Notes: a model not told the origin generated them from the letters alone. DNA of 64,000 nt from Lachnospiraceae bacterium (GCA_017518185.1 JAFWWB010000073.1:1-64000); one strand, 5' to 3'; counted from the first letter of the stretch, positions 7,454 to 17,245 are shown. Made by a program: numbers and translations.

Positions 7454-8244
7454 GCGAAGAGATACTTAGAGTCGAAGGACTTACAAAGATATTCGATGAT
7501 GCCAGCGGCGTGGTCACAGCTATCGATCACGTGAACCTGAGCGTGGGAAAGTCGGAATTCGTGATGATAGTGGGGCCTTCGGGCTGCGGCAAGACTACGC
7601 TTATCAATATGATAGGAGGCCTTACTGAGCCCACCGAAGGCAGGATAATACTCGGAGGCAGGGAGGTTAAGGGCCCCGGCGTGGACAGGGGTATGGTATT
7701 CCAGGGCTACAGCCTGTTTCCCTGGCTCAATGTGCAGAAAAATGTAGAGTTCGGTCTCAAGATGCGGGGCGTCTCCCGGGAGGAAAGGGCGAAGACCGCC
7801 CGTGAGTACATAGATATCGTAGGGCTCTCCGGTTTTGAGAACGCTCTGCCAGGCACTCTTTCCGGAGGCATGAAGCAGAGGGTGGCCATCGCCAGGACCC
7901 TGGCAAATTCGCCGGAGATGCTCCTGATGGACGAGCCCTTCGGGGCTCTGGATGCCCAGACGAGAGTGGTCATGCAGGAGCTTCTTTCACGCATAAGCCG
8001 TGAGACGAAGACCACCATACTCTTTATCACCCATGATATCGATGAGGCAGTGCTCCTGGGACAGCGGGTCTATGTCATGAGCCGGCGCCCGGGCAGGGTA
8101 AAGGACGTACTGGACGTGGATCTGCCGGAGCTCCGCAGTCATGAGTGCCTGCTGATGCCGGAATTTCTTAAGGTAAAACGCCGCATAATGGATATGCTCT
8201 GGGAGGAGAGCCAGGCCGCGGCTGTAGAAGTAGAGGAGGAATAA
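7450..8244 (+). CDS. SsuB/TauB-type ABC ATPase
   Basis: A 264-residue ATP-binding subunit energising the upstream permease. Walker [10 protein letters not shown] (about 42-50), Q-loop [13 protein letters not shown], signature [14 protein letters not shown] (about 136-149), Walker [13 protein letters not shown] (about 157) and switch His in THDIDEA (about 194) are all intact. The Q-loop form with FPWL is typical of the SsuB/TauB/NrtD group. The start overlaps the permease stop by 4 nt; the binding-protein gene follows after 4 nt. Confidence 0.93.
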   Translation: MSEEILRVEGLTKIFDDASGVVTAIDHVNLSVGKSEFVMIVGPSGCGKTTLINMIGGLTEPTEGRIILGGREVKGPGVDRGMVFQGYSLFPWLNVQKNVEFGLKMRGVSREERAKTAREYIDIVGLSGFENALPGTLSGGMKQRVAIARTLANSPEMLLMDEPFGALDAQTRVVMQELLSRISRETKTTILFITHDIDEAVLLGQRVYVMSRRPGRVKDVLDVDLPELRSHECLLMPEFLKVKRRIMDMLWEESQAAAVEVEEE

Positions 8245-8248
8245 AACT

Positions 8249-9262
8249 ATGAAAAAGAGGATCGTATCATTGATCGGGGCAGCGGTGCTGACCGCAGGCT
8301 GCCTTGCGGGTTGCGGAGCGCAGCCTGACGGAGGAAAGACCACGGGAGCAGAAGGGAAGAGCGGAGATCTTATCCCCGTGACCATGGCATTCTGCACCTG
8401 GACCGGTTATTCTCCCATGTTCATCGCAAAGGAGAAAGGTTACTTTGAGGAGGCCGGCATCAACATGGACATCCAGGTCATCGAGGATGAATCCACCTAC
8501 GCAAGCCTTATCACCAGGGGCAGCATACAGTTCCTTGCCACTGCGGTGGACCCTAACATAAAGATGTTCGCAAACGGAGCTGACGACCGCTACGTCCTTA
8601 CCATGGACAACTCCAACGGCGCAGACGGCCTGGTTGCAGTGGAAGGCATCGAAACGCTGGACGACCTGGCAGGCCGCACCGTGGCCCTTGACAAGTCCGC
8701 ATCATCCTACTACTTCTTCCTGAAGGCCCTTGAGGCGGACAGCAATCTTACCGAGGCAGACGTACAGCTGATGGATATGGGTGATACCACTGAGGCGGGC
8801 CTTGCCTTTATGGCCGGAAACGTGGATGCCGCCATCATGTGGGAGCCGGAGCTTTCCGAGGCCCTTGAAATGGTGGAGGGTGCACACACCGTCATCACCT
8901 CCGCGGATTATCCCGATACCATAATGGATTCACTTGTGGTTAACACCGCTTTTGCCGCAGAGCATCCCGAGGTGGTGGACGCAGTGGAGGAGGCATGGTA
9001 CAGGGCTGTGGATTTCCTGCTGGCAAATCCCGATGAGGCCCATGAACTTATGGCAAGCGGCTTTGAAGAAGTCACCGCAGAGGATATCGCTGCTGACTGC
9101 GAGGGTCTGGACATCTACGGGCGTCAGGAGAACGAAGATCTTATCAGCGGGGCAGGCGGCCGCAGCATAAAGGACATCAGCCAGGAGATGGCGGATTTCT
9201 GGATGGAAAAGGGCGAGTGCGACAGTAACGATCTTTCGGACTTTTTCCTTCTTATTAAATAA
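8249..9262 (+). CDS. NMT1/SsuA-like substrate-binding lipoprotein
   Basis: A 337-residue lipoprotein that should capture the substrate outside the membrane for the adjacent permease-ATPase pair. Signal peptide with lipobox LAGC at about residue 22, then a periplasmic-binding fold of the NMT1/THI5 class: the opening segment GYSPMFIAKEKGYFEEAGI, the ligand-proximal GSIQFLATAVDP, and the hinge segment AGNVDAAIMWEPELSEAL. The family includes sulfonate, taurine and pyrimidine-precursor binders. No thiamine, FMN or S-box riboswitch was seen upstream of this operon to narrow the substrate. A new promoter directly follows the stop, ending the operon. Confidence 0.9.
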   Translation: MKKRIVSLIGAAVLTAGCLAGCGAQPDGGKTTGAEGKSGDLIPVTMAFCTWTGYSPMFIAKEKGYFEEAGINMDIQVIEDESTYASLITRGSIQFLATAVDPNIKMFANGADDRYVLTMDNSNGADGLVAVEGIETLDDLAGRTVALDKSASSYYFFLKALEADSNLTEADVQLMDMGDTTEAGLAFMAGNVDAAIMWEPELSEALEMVEGAHTVITSADYPDTIMDSLVVNTAFAAEHPEVVDAVEEAWYRAVDFLLANPDEAHELMASGFEEVTAEDIAADCEGLDIYGRQENEDLISGAGGRSIKDISQEMADFWMEKGECDSNDLSDFFLLIK

Positions 9263-9268
9263 TTGCCC

Positions 9269-9297
9269 TTGAAATGAAAGGACGGTTATGCTAATAT
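9269..9297 (+). promoter_or_regulatory. Extended -10 promoter
   Basis: TTGAAA at 9269-9274, 17-nt spacer, TATAAT-like TAATAT at 9292-9297 preceded by TGC. It drives the following 204-residue hypothetical and possibly the fumarase genes. Confidence 0.75.
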
Positions 9298-9376
9298 ATT
9301 AGAGCATGCGGCAAAGACCGTTTCATTTTGCCGCGGATGTGTTGGGGAACAAGAACAATAAGAAGGGGTAGCAGCG

Positions 9377-9991
9377 ATGGTAGACATTAATCAGGTCATG
9401 TTCGAAATGATCCGGAGGAGTAATTCCGTTACCACCTCCAGCGTCAACGAGATCGAAGAGATCGTGGATACGGGCCTTGAAAAGACCGAAGACAACATCC
9501 AGAAGATCGCTATGGAGTATCTCGACGAGAAGGGCTATGCCAGATCCGTACAGAATATGGATATGGCAAAGAAACACATCACGGAGAGCTCCGCATATTA
9601 CGATACCGTAAGAGTCCGCAAGACAAGGCGCATGGTGGAGGATCTTCTTCAGGAGGCTCAGCCCGAAGAGCTTGAAAAGCTCATGGATGTCTGCCTGCTC
9701 GACAACCTGATGAAGGTGGGCGAGAAGCTGGATATGATAGCGAACCGCCGTGTGGAATATGCGGTAGAGGTTGTGGATGAGATACAGCTGGACAGCGAAA
9801 AGCCTTCAGGCACCCTTATGGAGTATGTATCTTTCCAGACGCTCCTGAACCGTTACGCGGCGCAGGGCTTCCACATCGCCACTCTTACAAACAGAGAGAT
9901 AGGAAACCACGGTCGGCTTATGATGTCCGGTTTTAACTCGATCCAGAAACAGACGGTGATCATCTTCGAAAGAGATGTGGTACAACAGTAA
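9377..9991 (+). CDS. Hypothetical cytoplasmic helical protein
   Basis: A 204-residue protein with no signal peptide or membrane segment. The first about 145 residues are charged and mostly helical. The last about 60 (from MEYVSFQTLLNRYAAQGFH to VIIFERD) resemble in outline the small DUF4177-type fold, in which a strand, a helix containing a G[WF]x turn and a closing strand occur; this is a faint similarity, not an assignment. It has its own promoter, a clear ribosome binding site (AAGGGG) and a strong terminator after it, so it is a monocistronic and probably well-expressed gene. Function unknown. Confidence 0.75.
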   Translation: MVDINQVMFEMIRRSNSVTTSSVNEIEEIVDTGLEKTEDNIQKIAMEYLDEKGYARSVQNMDMAKKHITESSAYYDTVRVRKTRRMVEDLLQEAQPEELEKLMDVCLLDNLMKVGEKLDMIANRRVEYAVEVVDEIQLDSEKPSGTLMEYVSFQTLLNRYAAQGFHIATLTNREIGNHGRLMMSGFNSIQKQTVIIFERDVVQQ

Positions 9992-10007
9992 CTAATGTGA
10001 GATTTGC

Positions 10008-10033
10008 GGGCCGCCTTACGGTGGCCCTTTTTC
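10008..10033 (+). terminator. Rho-independent terminator
   Basis: GGGCCGCC-ttac-GGTGGCCC followed by TTTTT. It ends 15 nt before the fumarase alpha start codon, so fumarase is either expressed by read-through or from a promoter inside the upstream gene. Confidence 0.85.
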
Positions 10034-10047
10034 GTCAGTAAAGGATT

Positions 10048-10890
10048 ATGAAGACAATAAAGAGTGAACAGATAACGGAAGCGTTGCGTGATATGTGCAT
10101 AGAGGCTAACCACAGCCTCGGCGCCGATATGCGCGCGGCCCTTGATAAGGCGGCGGAGACAGAAGACTCTCCCGTGGGAAAGCATGTGCTGGCCCAGCTT
10201 CAGGAGAACCTGAAGATCGCGGAGGAGGACCGTATCCCCATCTGCCAGGATACAGGCATGGCAGTGGTATTTGCGGACATAGGCCAGGATGTTCATATCG
10301 AAGGCGGCTTTATCGAGGATGCCATAAACGAAGGCGTGCGGCAGGGTTATACCGAAGGGTATCTCAGGAAGTCCGTGGTGGGAGACCCCATAGAGAGGGT
10401 CAACACCGGGGACAACACTCCTGCCATAGTGCATTACCGTATGGTTCCCGGAGACGAGCTTAAGCTCACCTTCTGCCCCAAGGGCTTCGGCAGCGAGAAC
10501 ATGAGCAGGGTGTTCATGTTAAAGCCGGCTGACGGAGTACAGGGCATAAAGGACGCTGTGATCGGGGCTGTGGCGGATGCAGGCCCCAATGCCTGCCCCC
10601 CCATGGTGGTGGGTGTGGGTATAGGCGGCACCTTTGAGAAGTGTGCGTTGATGGCGAAGAGGGCGCTGACCAGAAGCCTGGACGAGCCATCACCCCTGCC
10701 CCATATAAGGGCTCTGGAGGAAGAGCTTTTAGCGGAGATAAACAAAAGCGGTCTGGGACCTGCGGGACTCGGAGGAAAGACCACGGCTCTCGGACTTAAC
10801 ATAGAGAGCTGCGCGACCCATATAGCAGGGCTGCCGGTGGCGGTGAACATCTGCTGCCACGTTAACAGGCACGCCGTGAGGATACTGTGA
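10048..10890 (+). CDS. Class I fumarate hydratase, alpha subunit
   Basis: A 280-residue N-terminal subunit of an oxygen-sensitive [4Fe-4S] hydro-lyase interconverting fumarate and malate (a tartrate dehydratase would look similar). The cluster-ligand regions are visible as PICQDTGMAVVF, the segment LTFCPKGFGSEN and the ACPPMVVGVGIGGTFEKC stretch; the family binds one cluster through three cysteines. The beta subunit follows with a 1-nt overlap. In a fermenting anaerobe it would serve the reductive branch towards succinate or interconvert C4 acids. The start has AAAGGA 5 nt upstream. Confidence 0.92.
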   Translation: MKTIKSEQITEALRDMCIEANHSLGADMRAALDKAAETEDSPVGKHVLAQLQENLKIAEEDRIPICQDTGMAVVFADIGQDVHIEGGFIEDAINEGVRQGYTEGYLRKSVVGDPIERVNTGDNTPAIVHYRMVPGDELKLTFCPKGFGSENMSRVFMLKPADGVQGIKDAVIGAVADAGPNACPPMVVGVGIGGTFEKCALMAKRALTRSLDEPSPLPHIRALEEELLAEINKSGLGPAGLGGKTTALGLNIESCATHIAGLPVAVNICCHVNRHAVRIL

Positions 10891-11420
10891 TGGAATATCA
10901 TCTTACATCTCCCTTTGATGAGGAAGAACTGAAAAAGCTTCGCATCGGCGACAGCGTATATATTAACGGCATCATCTATGTGGCCAGGGATGCGGCGCAC
11001 AAGCGCATGAGCGAGGCACTGGACGCGGGTGAGGCTCTGCCCTTTGACATAAAGGGACAGACCATATATTACATGGGGCCTTCACCGGCAAGACCGGGAC
11101 GTCCCATCGGTTCTGCGGGGCCTACCACCGCAGGGCGCATGGATAAGTACACTCCAAGGCTCCTTGACCTGGGGCTTAAAGCCATGATAGGCAAGGGCCG
11201 CAGGACGGATGCGGTAAAGGAGGCCATTGTGAGGAACGGCTGTGTGTATTTTGCAGCCATAGGCGGGGCCGGGGCGCTGCTCTCCAAAGCCATAAAAAGC
11301 TCGGAGACAGTGGCATATGCTGATCTGGGTGCCGAAGCGCTGCTTAAGCTGAGGGTGGAGGATTTCCCTGTCATAGTGGTGGCGGACACTGCCGGCGGGG
11401 ACGCATACCGGAGAGAGTAG
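10890..11420 (+). CDS. Class I fumarate hydratase, beta subunit
   Basis: A 176-residue C-terminal subunit pairing with the preceding alpha subunit. It carries the swivelling-domain signatures: GDSVYINGIIYVARDAAHKR at the start, YYMGPSPA, the substrate-binding GSAGPTTAGRMDKYTP and the FAAIGGAGALLSK segment. ATG 10890 overlaps the alpha stop by one base; a GTG three bases upstream is an alternative. The class I enzyme is split in many Firmicutes and archaea but fused in E. coli FumA, and the length matches the split form. Confidence 0.92.
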   Translation: MEYHLTSPFDEEELKKLRIGDSVYINGIIYVARDAAHKRMSEALDAGEALPFDIKGQTIYYMGPSPARPGRPIGSAGPTTAGRMDKYTPRLLDLGLKAMIGKGRRTDAVKEAIVRNGCVYFAAIGGAGALLSKAIKSSETVAYADLGAEALLKLRVEDFPVIVVADTAGGDAYRRE

Positions 11421-11462
11421 CATCAGATAATACTTTACAAAAAGAAAAGAGGCGAAACAGTA

Positions 11463-13937
11463 ATGCAGGATGAGAAAAATCTTATAGAGGAGAAGCCCTC
11501 GGCGATGGTAAAGGTGGCAACCTTCGTCGTTGACAGGCGGAACCTCTTTTTTCTGCTGTTCGGGATCGCGATGATCTTCTGTCTCATCGCGACACGCTGG
11601 GTAAAGGTGGAGAACGCCCTGTCGGCTTATCTGCCTGAGTCCTCCGAGACTGCCCGTGGGCTTGACCGCATGGAGGAGGAGTTCATCACCTACGGCTCCG
11701 CCCGTGTAATGGTCATGAACATAAGCTACGAAGAGGCCGCGGAGATAGCAGACGAGATAGAGGCCAGGGATGATGTATATATGCTCAGCTTCGATAACAG
11801 CGAGAGCCACTTCAACAACTTCTCTGCACTTTACGATATCACCTTCGCCTGGCCGGAGAAGGATCCGCGTGCACTGGAGGCGCTTGGAGAGATAGAGGAA
11901 AGTCTGAAAGGACATGACCTTTATGTGTCCACCTCCATGGGTGATGCCGCTGCTGAGCAGATCCAGTCCGAGATGTCCGTGGTCAGCGTCATCGTTGCCG
12001 TCATCGTGGTCTCGGTGCTGCTCTTTACTTCCCAGACCTGGGCCGAGGTGCCGGTGCTCATCATGACCTTCGGCGCGGGCGCCATACTTGCAGCCGGTAC
12101 AAATTTCATGCTGGGTACCATTTCCTTTGTCTCCGATTCGGTTACTATAGTGCTGCAGCTGGCGCTGTCCATAGACTATGCCGTCATCTTCTGTAACCGT
12201 TATAAAGAAGAGCATACGAGATACGGCATACGTGAGGCTGATATCATAGCCCTTTCAAAGGCCATACCCGAGATATCCTCGTCATCACTGACCACCATAG
12301 GCGGTCTTATCGCCATGCTCTTCATGCAGTTCGGGATAGGCAAGGACATGGCCATCTGCCTGATCAAGGCCATCTTTTTAAGCCTGCTCTCCGTTTTCCT
12401 TCTGATGCCCGGCCTCATAATGCTCTTCGGCAAGGCCATGGACAAGACCAGGCACAAGGACTTCGTGCCTAAGATACCCTTTGTGGGAAAGGTAGATTAC
12501 CTTACGAGACACACAGTGCCCGTGATATTCCTCATCGTTGCGGTAGGTGCCATGATACTGCAGAACAAGACCCCTTATGTATACGGTTATTCGCAGATCG
12601 AGACGCCTGTGCTCAACGAGACACAGATAGCGAACAATATGATAAAGGAGAGCTTCGGTGACAGTAATTTCGTTGCCCTTGTATTCCCGGCAGGGGATTA
12701 CGAAAAGGAGAAGAAGCTCCTGGCAGAGCTGGACAGAAGGCCCGAGGTGGATCACAGCCAGGGGCTTGCAAACACCGAAGCCATGGACGGCTACATGCTG
12801 ACGGATAAGCTTACCGCAAGGCAGTTCTCGGAACTGCTGGATCTGGATTACGAGGTGGCTCAGCTGCTCTACATGGCCTATGCGGTGGATGACGAGAACT
12901 ACGCAAAGCTCATCAACGGACTGTCAAGCTACAGCATACCCCTCATCGATATCATCATGTTCCTCTATGACGAGGTCGAAGAGGGCTATGTGACCCTGGA
13001 CGACGATATGTACGAGACCCTGGCGGATGCCCATTCGAAGATGCAGATGGCAAAGGACCAGCTCCAGGGAGAGAACTACAGCCGGGCCCTGGTCTATCTG
13101 ACACTTCCACAGGAGGGAGAAGAGACCTTTGCCTTCCTGGACGAGATGCATGAGATCGCAGCCTCCTATTACGGGGAGGATGTTATGGTGGTGGGTGAGG
13201 CCACCAGCCAGTACGACCTGAAGAAGACCTTTGATACGGATAACACAGTGGTCTCGGTGGTCTCGATACTTGCGGTGCTGGCTGTGCTGCTCTTTACCTT
13301 TATGAGCGCAGGCATGCCGGTGCTCCTGATCGCAGTCATCGAGGGAGCCATCTGGATGAACTTCGCTTTCCCGGCGGTGCAGGAGAAGAACATCTTCTTC
13401 CTGGGCTATCTGATAGTCTCCTCCATACAGATGGGCGCAAATATAGACTACGCAATAGTCATCGCGGGGCGTTTCATGGAGATAAAGGATTCGATGCCGA
13501 GGAAGCAGGCTATCATCGAGACACTGAATTTTGCCTTCCCCACGATCATCACCAGCGGTTCCATGATGGCGCTCGCAGGTTTCTTTATCGGACAGCTCTC
13601 CTCGGACGGAGCCATCTGCGGCATAGGGCAGTGTCTCTGCAGGGGAACGCTCATATCCATATTCCTGGTAATGTTCGTGCTGCCGCAGATACTGCTCATA
13701 GGTGCGAAGATAATAGAGAAGACCAGCTTCAAGGTTTCAGTGCCTATCAGGCTGGATAAGGTCAGCGGCCTTGTAAGGGTGGACGGAGTGGTCAACGGCC
13801 AGATAAACGGCCTGGTGGTTGGCGAAGTCCATGCCCTGGTAAGAGGCGATGTGAACGCCATCGTCAGGATGGGGCAGATGGTGCCCGCGGAGGAAGATGC
13901 CTTGAAAGAAGCGCTTGAAAAGGGGGTGGAAGCATGA
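11463..13937 (+). CDS. MMPL/RND-family transporter
   Basis: An 824-residue polytopic membrane protein with the RND-type layout: one N-terminal helix, a large extracytoplasmic loop, a six-helix block (sterol-sensing-like), a second helix and loop, then another six-helix block. The two halves repeat the proton-path segment: LQLALSIDYAVIFCNRYKEE in the first and SIQMGANIDYAIVIAGRFME in the second. MMPL proteins export lipids, surfactants or other hydrophobic compounds. The unusual C-terminus (about 770-815) is a Val/Gly/Asn-rich series VSGLVRVDGVVNGQINGLV. It overlaps the following surface-protein gene by 4 nt, so the two are made together. Confidence 0.9.
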   Translation: MQDEKNLIEEKPSAMVKVATFVVDRRNLFFLLFGIAMIFCLIATRWVKVENALSAYLPESSETARGLDRMEEEFITYGSARVMVMNISYEEAAEIADEIEARDDVYMLSFDNSESHFNNFSALYDITFAWPEKDPRALEALGEIEESLKGHDLYVSTSMGDAAAEQIQSEMSVVSVIVAVIVVSVLLFTSQTWAEVPVLIMTFGAGAILAAGTNFMLGTISFVSDSVTIVLQLALSIDYAVIFCNRYKEEHTRYGIREADIIALSKAIPEISSSSLTTIGGLIAMLFMQFGIGKDMAICLIKAIFLSLLSVFLLMPGLIMLFGKAMDKTRHKDFVPKIPFVGKVDYLTRHTVPVIFLIVAVGAMILQNKTPYVYGYSQIETPVLNETQIANNMIKESFGDSNFVALVFPAGDYEKEKKLLAELDRRPEVDHSQGLANTEAMDGYMLTDKLTARQFSELLDLDYEVAQLLYMAYAVDDENYAKLINGLSSYSIPLIDIIMFLYDEVEEGYVTLDDDMYETLADAHSKMQMAKDQLQGENYSRALVYLTLPQEGEETFAFLDEMHEIAASYYGEDVMVVGEATSQYDLKKTFDTDNTVVSVVSILAVLAVLLFTFMSAGMPVLLIAVIEGAIWMNFAFPAVQEKNIFFLGYLIVSSIQMGANIDYAIVIAGRFMEIKDSMPRKQAIIETLNFAFPTIITSGSMMALAGFFIGQLSSDGAICGIGQCLCRGTLISIFLVMFVLPQILLIGAKIIEKTSFKVSVPIRLDKVSGLVRVDGVVNGQINGLVVGEVHALVRGDVNAIVRMGQMVPAEEDALKEALEKGVEA

Positions 13938-16900
13938 AGAAGAAATGTTTAGCCGCCTTTCTGGCAGCAGCCCTGGTATTTGAGAGCCTGTCTTATTCCG
14001 TGCCGGTATACGCAGCGGGAGAGGAGAGTGTTTCCGCCGATGAGGCCGAAAGGGAGACGATATATATCAGCGATGCGGAGGATCTTATTGAACTTGCGGA
14101 GAACTGCAGGAGTGATGCCTGGTCCCTTGATAAGGATGTGGTGCTCAGGAACGATATAATCCTGTCCGGCACCGATTTCACTTCCATACCCTGCTTTAAC
14201 GGCGATTTTGACGGCGGCGGTCATAAGATCAGCGGCTACGGCTACGGCGGAGACGGCTACGTCACCGGCTTCTTCAGATATATAGGCGAGAGCGGGGAGG
14301 TCCATGACCTGATCCTTTCCGCCCATATAAACGCAGAGGGCTCGAAGCAGGTCACCGGCGGCATCGCAGGGATCAATTCGGGGGTGATCAGCAACTGCAG
14401 CTTCTCCGGAAGGCTTTACGGCAGATCGGAGAGCGGAGGCATCGCAGGCGTAAACGAAGCCTCCGGGAGCATCTTTGACTGCGTCAATGAGAGCTTTATC
14501 AGCGGCTATTACTATACCGGCGGGATCTGCGGCAAGAACTACGGCATGATATACGGCTGCGGGAATGAAGGCAATATAAATGACAGCGTGGAGTGGGTGG
14601 AAGAGGATGATGCCATGAACGGCGATATCCTCGGTGATCTGACCTCCGGGGAGGAAGATAATGAGATAAAGCTCCGCACAGGCGTGGATACAGGCGGTAT
14701 AGCCGGTTTTTCCAAGGGCGTTATCATAAGGAGCACCAATTCCGGTACCGTGGGTTATGAGCATACCGGCTACAATATCGGCGGCATCGCGGGACGCCAG
14801 TCCGGGACCCTCAGCACCTGCACCAACAACGGAAAGGTATACGGACGGAAGGATGTGGGCGGCATCGTGGGCCAGATGGAGCCTTATATAGAGCTGAATG
14901 AGGATGGCAGCATCTCGGATGAGGTCAGGCTCCTCCATGACATGGTCAACGCCCTGCTGGATACCTTTGATTCGGAAAATGCTCTGGTGCGCTCCGATCT
15001 GCAGGCCCTGCGCAGTTATGCGGATAATGCGGTGGATACCGGAGACCGGATGATGGATCAGGCCTCATCCTACATAAACGATAACACGGACGTGGCCAAT
15101 GAGCTGGGAAGCAGGGGAGATTATGTGCTGGAGCAGCTTCCTGCGGTCACAGATAACGTCGGTGCCGCCGGGGATTCCGTGGCGGAGATGAGCAGAAAGC
15201 TGGATGCGGCAAACAGGGCTCTGGACCTGAACGGGAACATGAGGCCTGAAGACAGGAGAAAGGCTGATGCCCTGATCAAGGAGATAGACAGCCTTTCGGC
15301 GGAATTAAAGGAGCTGGAGGCAAAGCAGGAAAAGCGGAAAAAGGATCTGGAGGAGGGGGCAAAGAGCCTCAGTGAGAACAGCCTGTCGGAGAACAGCCTC
15401 TCCGTTAACGATCTGCAGGATGCCAGCGCCAGCATAAACGCGGCTGTTCAGGAGGCCAGGGATACCGTGGCGGATCTTAAGCGCGAAGCGGAGATACTTT
15501 CGAAGCTGGCCGCCGACATGTCCGAGCTCACGGTGCTCTACCAGCCCTATGTGAAGGATGCCGCCGGCAATGCGAATGAGAATGCGCAGGGAGCGGTGGA
15601 TGATATAGATGCCGCCGCAGCTTCCGTGGATTCGGCCCGGGACGGGCTGGATGCCATCCTGAGCTATCTGAATGCCCAGCAGGATCTTGAGCTTGTGAAG
15701 GTGGACAAGGAATGGGACAGCAATGTGGACAGTATTCACAGGCAGCTGGACGGCATGAGCGGCACCATGAGCAGGCTGGGAGAGCACAGTGCCGGATATA
15801 CTGAGGAGGTGAACGGGCAGCTCAGGGATATAAACGACCAGATAAACAGGATCTACTCACTTATGGAGAACAAGGTGCAGGATCTGGCCGGAGAGGACAG
15901 GGGCTACATCTACGCGGACATCTCCGACAGCGGCCTGGAGGATATCAACCTTGGCAAGGCGGATCACTGTATGAACTACGGCCTGGTAAAGGGCGATATC
16001 AATATAGGCGGCATAGCCGGTTCCATGGCCATCGATGAGGAGGACCCCGAGGAGAATGCGGCGGGAAGTGCCACCATCTCCCTGGGCGGCCATTATACCA
16101 GCCAGAACGTGATCAACAACTGCATTAACAGAGGCTATATCACCGCAAAGGGTGACGGTGCGGGCGGCATAGCCGGCTTCATGAAAGGCGGCGTCATAAA
16201 CCGCTGCCAGGCTTACGGCAGTGTGGAGAGCACCGGAGGAAATTATGTGGGAGGCGTTGCAGGAGAATCGCTTTCCATAATAAGGAACTGCTACGTTCTC
16301 TGTTCCCTTTCGGGGGAGAGCTACGTGGGAGGCGTGGCCGGCTTCGGCACCACCATCAGTGGCTGCTATTCCATGCCCATAGTGCAGCACTACAGCGGAC
16401 GCTGCGGAGCCATAGCGGGCCAGATAGCTATAAATGACGACACAAAGGAGCTTAAGCTTTCCGAGCTTGAGGACAATAAATATGTGAGCACCGTTCTCAA
16501 CGGCATAGACAGGATAAGCTACAGGGGAAAGGCCGAGGAGATGAGTTATGAAGACCTGCTCCGCACGCCCGGCACTCCGGCGGAATTCCGCCTGCTGACG
16601 GTGACCTTCCGCGTGGGAGACGAGTACCTGGGAGCCCAGCAGATAGAGTACGGTGAGGACATAAGCGGTATAAGCTATCCGGAGATACCCAAAAAGGAAG
16701 GCTTTTACGGAGTGTGGCCGGATCCCGGCTATGACAGGGTCATGGGCAATCTTGTGCTCACCGCGGAGTATGTTGACAGCGTAAGGCTTCTGGAGAGCAG
16801 CGAGACCGATGAGGAGAGCGGCAGGAAGCTGGCCCTCATCGACAGGGATTTCGACGATAAGGCTGCACTGAAGATCGAAAAAGTGACCGAACCCGCATTT

Positions 16901-17245
16901 ACCGTTCCCGGCTACGAGGAATATATAATTTACAGGGTGAGCCTGGACGCCGCGGATGTGGGCGGTCTTGAAGACATGAACATAAGGCTTTTAAATCCCT
17001 ATGGTAAGGATGTGCGGCTGTATACCAATATCGACGGTGAATGGACGAAGCCCGAGATCCTGGAAAGAGGCTCCTATGTGCAGACCGTGATGAAGGGGAC
17101 AAGCGCAGTGTACTGCCTGGCAAAGGCGCCTTCCGTGGATCTTCTTTATATCATCTGCGGAGCGGCGGGCGCGCTTGCGCTCATCATAGTACTCGTGTTT
17201 GTCATTCGTCGGAGTCGTCGTCGGAAACAGGCAAAGAAAAAATGA
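13934..17245 (+). CDS. GLUG-repeat, coiled-coil, membrane-anchored surface protein
   Basis: A 1103-residue exported protein. Signal peptide (1-27), a first block of GLUG-like repeats with recurring GGIAG cores (about 95-320), a long charged coiled coil (about 330-640) containing a short SLSENSLSENSLS repeat, a second GLUG block (about 680-840), a tail domain, one transmembrane helix (about 1070-1092) and a basic stop-transfer tail RRSRRRKQ. The topology, an extracytoplasmic coiled coil next to an MMPL transporter, is reminiscent of YhgE/Pip proteins but the GLUG modules differ. Probable role: an accessory or tether linking the transporter to the cell wall. Its 3' end overlaps the convergent histidine kinase by 44 nt. 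Confidence 0.85.
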   Translation: MKKKCLAAFLAAALVFESLSYSVPVYAAGEESVSADEAERETIYISDAEDLIELAENCRSDAWSLDKDVVLRNDIILSGTDFTSIPCFNGDFDGGGHKISGYGYGGDGYVTGFFRYIGESGEVHDLILSAHINAEGSKQVTGGIAGINSGVISNCSFSGRLYGRSESGGIAGVNEASGSIFDCVNESFISGYYYTGGICGKNYGMIYGCGNEGNINDSVEWVEEDDAMNGDILGDLTSGEEDNEIKLRTGVDTGGIAGFSKGVIIRSTNSGTVGYEHTGYNIGGIAGRQSGTLSTCTNNGKVYGRKDVGGIVGQMEPYIELNEDGSISDEVRLLHDMVNALLDTFDSENALVRSDLQALRSYADNAVDTGDRMMDQASSYINDNTDVANELGSRGDYVLEQLPAVTDNVGAAGDSVAEMSRKLDAANRALDLNGNMRPEDRRKADALIKEIDSLSAELKELEAKQEKRKKDLEEGAKSLSENSLSENSLSVNDLQDASASINAAVQEARDTVADLKREAEILSKLAADMSELTVLYQPYVKDAAGNANENAQGAVDDIDAAAASVDSARDGLDAILSYLNAQQDLELVKVDKEWDSNVDSIHRQLDGMSGTMSRLGEHSAGYTEEVNGQLRDINDQINRIYSLMENKVQDLAGEDRGYIYADISDSGLEDINLGKADHCMNYGLVKGDINIGGIAGSMAIDEEDPEENAAGSATISLGGHYTSQNVINNCINRGYITAKGDGAGGIAGFMKGGVINRCQAYGSVESTGGNYVGGVAGESLSIIRNCYVLCSLSGESYVGGVAGFGTTISGCYSMPIVQHYSGRCGAIAGQIAINDDTKELKLSELEDNKYVSTVLNGIDRISYRGKAEEMSYEDLLRTPGTPAEFRLLTVTFRVGDEYLGAQQIEYGEDISGISYPEIPKKEGFYGVWPDPGYDRVMGNLVLTAEYVDSVRLLESSETDEESGRKLALIDRDFDDKAALKIEKVTEPAFTVPGYEEYIIYRVSLDAADVGGLEDMNIRLLNPYGKDVRLYTNIDGEWTKPEILERGSYVQTVMKGTSAVYCLAKAPSVDLLYIICGAAGALALIIVLVFVIRRSRRRKQAKKK

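Noticed and set aside
11082..12215. 377-residue minus-strand frame opposite the fumarase beta and MMPL genes
   Set aside because: It spans two well-supported genes on the plus strand and has no recognisable domain.
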